NCBI GenBank assembly: GCA_003446015.1
Contig: DMBU01000014.1
Span: forward strand, 1-34,983
From: Bacteroidales bacterium
GTDB taxonomy: Bacteria; Bacteroidota; Bacteroidia; Bacteroidales; UBA12077
Length of the DNA stretch: 34,983 nt
Direction of reading: 5' to 3'
Shown: in pieces, positions 34,587 to 34,983 of the stretch
Numbering within the stretch: the first letter of the stretch is position 1
How the letters are laid out: each line of letters begins with the position of its first letter
The notes under the pieces: model-generated
What the model was told of the DNA's origin: nothing
Seen by the model: only the letters and a program-made list of their open reading frames with translations
The model's database searches: none
Program-made: the position numbers and the translations under genes

Positions 34587-34983
34587 TTATTTTTTTCGCA
34601 TATAAATCTGAATAGGTGTACCTGTAAAATCAAAATGCTCCCTGAGTTTATTTTCTAAATATCGCTTATAGGGTTCTTTTACATATTGCGGTAGATTACA
34701 GAAAAAAGCAAATGATGGATAGTATGTAGCGAGTTGCGTAATGTATTTTATTTTTACAAACTTTCCTTTTATTGATGGTGGAGGATAAGCTGAAACAACT
34801 TCTTGCATGATCTCATTTAATTTTGCAGTAGGTATTTTTCTTTTTCTGTTTTCATAAACACGTTTTGCTTCCTCTAGTACCTTATGGATACGCTGTTTGT
34901 TAATAACAGAGGTGAAAATAATTGGGACATCCACAAAAGGAGCAATGCGTTCAAGGATTACTTTTGTATATTCTTTTGATGTA
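34587..34983 (-). CDS. der: GTPase Der (EngA), C-terminal part, cut by the window edge
   Basis: C-terminal fragment of the double-GTPase Der, needed for assembly of the 50S ribosomal subunit. The visible 132 codons start at the edge in an open frame (TSKEYTKVILERIAPFVDVPIIFTS), so the gene continues beyond 34983. A GTG at 34934 is internal, not a start. The end of the second G domain is seen as VPIIFTSVINKQRIHKVLEEA. It is followed by the KH-like domain: IPTAKLNEIMQEVVSAYPPP, VKIKYITQLATYYPSFAFFCNLP and PYKRYLENKLREHFDFTGTPIQIYMRKK, all typical of Der. The stop is 3 bases before the next gene, a small lipoprotein. Confidence 0.93.
   Translation of the reverse strand, partial: TSKEYTKVILERIAPFVDVPIIFTSVINKQRIHKVLEEAKRVYENRKRKIPTAKLNEIMQEVVSAYPPPSIKGKFVKIKYITQLATYYPSFAFFCNLPQYVKEPYKRYLENKLREHFDFTGTPIQIYMRKK

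Noticed and set aside
34587..34934. A 115-residue protein starting at the GTG at 34934
   Set aside because: The frame stays open to the window edge with Der sequence, so the GTG is an internal valine codon.

Overview
The window is a chromosomal segment from a member of the Bacteroidota, most likely Bacteroidales/Marinilabiliales-like. The evidence is low GC, Sec and lipoprotein signal peptides ending in FSQ/FAQ or Cys, a type IX secretion (T9SS) type B cargo tail, a PorP/SprF-like protein, PD40 and PKD domains, a regulator propeller, DUF1573 and DUF4783 proteins, and several matches to the TAnnTTTG -7 element of this phylum. I see no plasmid or phage genes, insertion sequence, CRISPR array, rRNA or tRNA.

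Left part (1-10.5 kb): an MltF-like lytic transglycosylase lipoprotein converges on a CoA-diphosphatase-type NUDIX hydrolase. Next, on the minus strand, come two adjacent genes for an archaeal-type Glu-tRNA(Gln) amidotransferase, gatE then gatD. This is the most surprising housekeeping content, because GatDE was described as an archaeal enzyme. A 348-base leader or spacer separates gatE from a LolC/E-like permease, which diverges from a NamZ (DUF1343) lipoprotein. A PLP aminotransferase and a DUF1573 protein follow on the minus strand.

Middle (10.7-22.3 kb): valS and a divergent glutamine synthetase run rightward. A minus-strand cluster DUF4783-nadC-yihY-pdxH joins NAD and PLP synthesis. Then come rlmH and a very large orphan NtrY-like histidine kinase with three apparent extracytoplasmic regions.

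Right part (22.5-35 kb): five tightly spaced plus-strand genes (gaps of -1, 1, 32 and 7 bases) form a probable operon. It encodes a glycine-rich, repeat-bearing secreted protein with a T9SS type B tail, a PorP/SprF-like outer membrane protein, a PD40-PKD protein, an unrecognised exported protein, and a propeller/Y_Y_Y/SpoIIE-phosphatase sensor. Tail to tail with it lies a minus-strand pair: a hemerythrin/RIC-like di-iron protein and a LuxR-family regulator whose receiver domain has lost its phosphorylation residues. The window ends in der (5'-truncated by the edge) followed by a small lipoprotein.

The two most interesting systems are the bacterial gatDE pair and the surface-protein/SpoIIE operon with its convergent hemerythrin/pseudo-receiver neighbour. 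Family calls come from motifs read by eye. No database search was possible, so novelty claims are inference.
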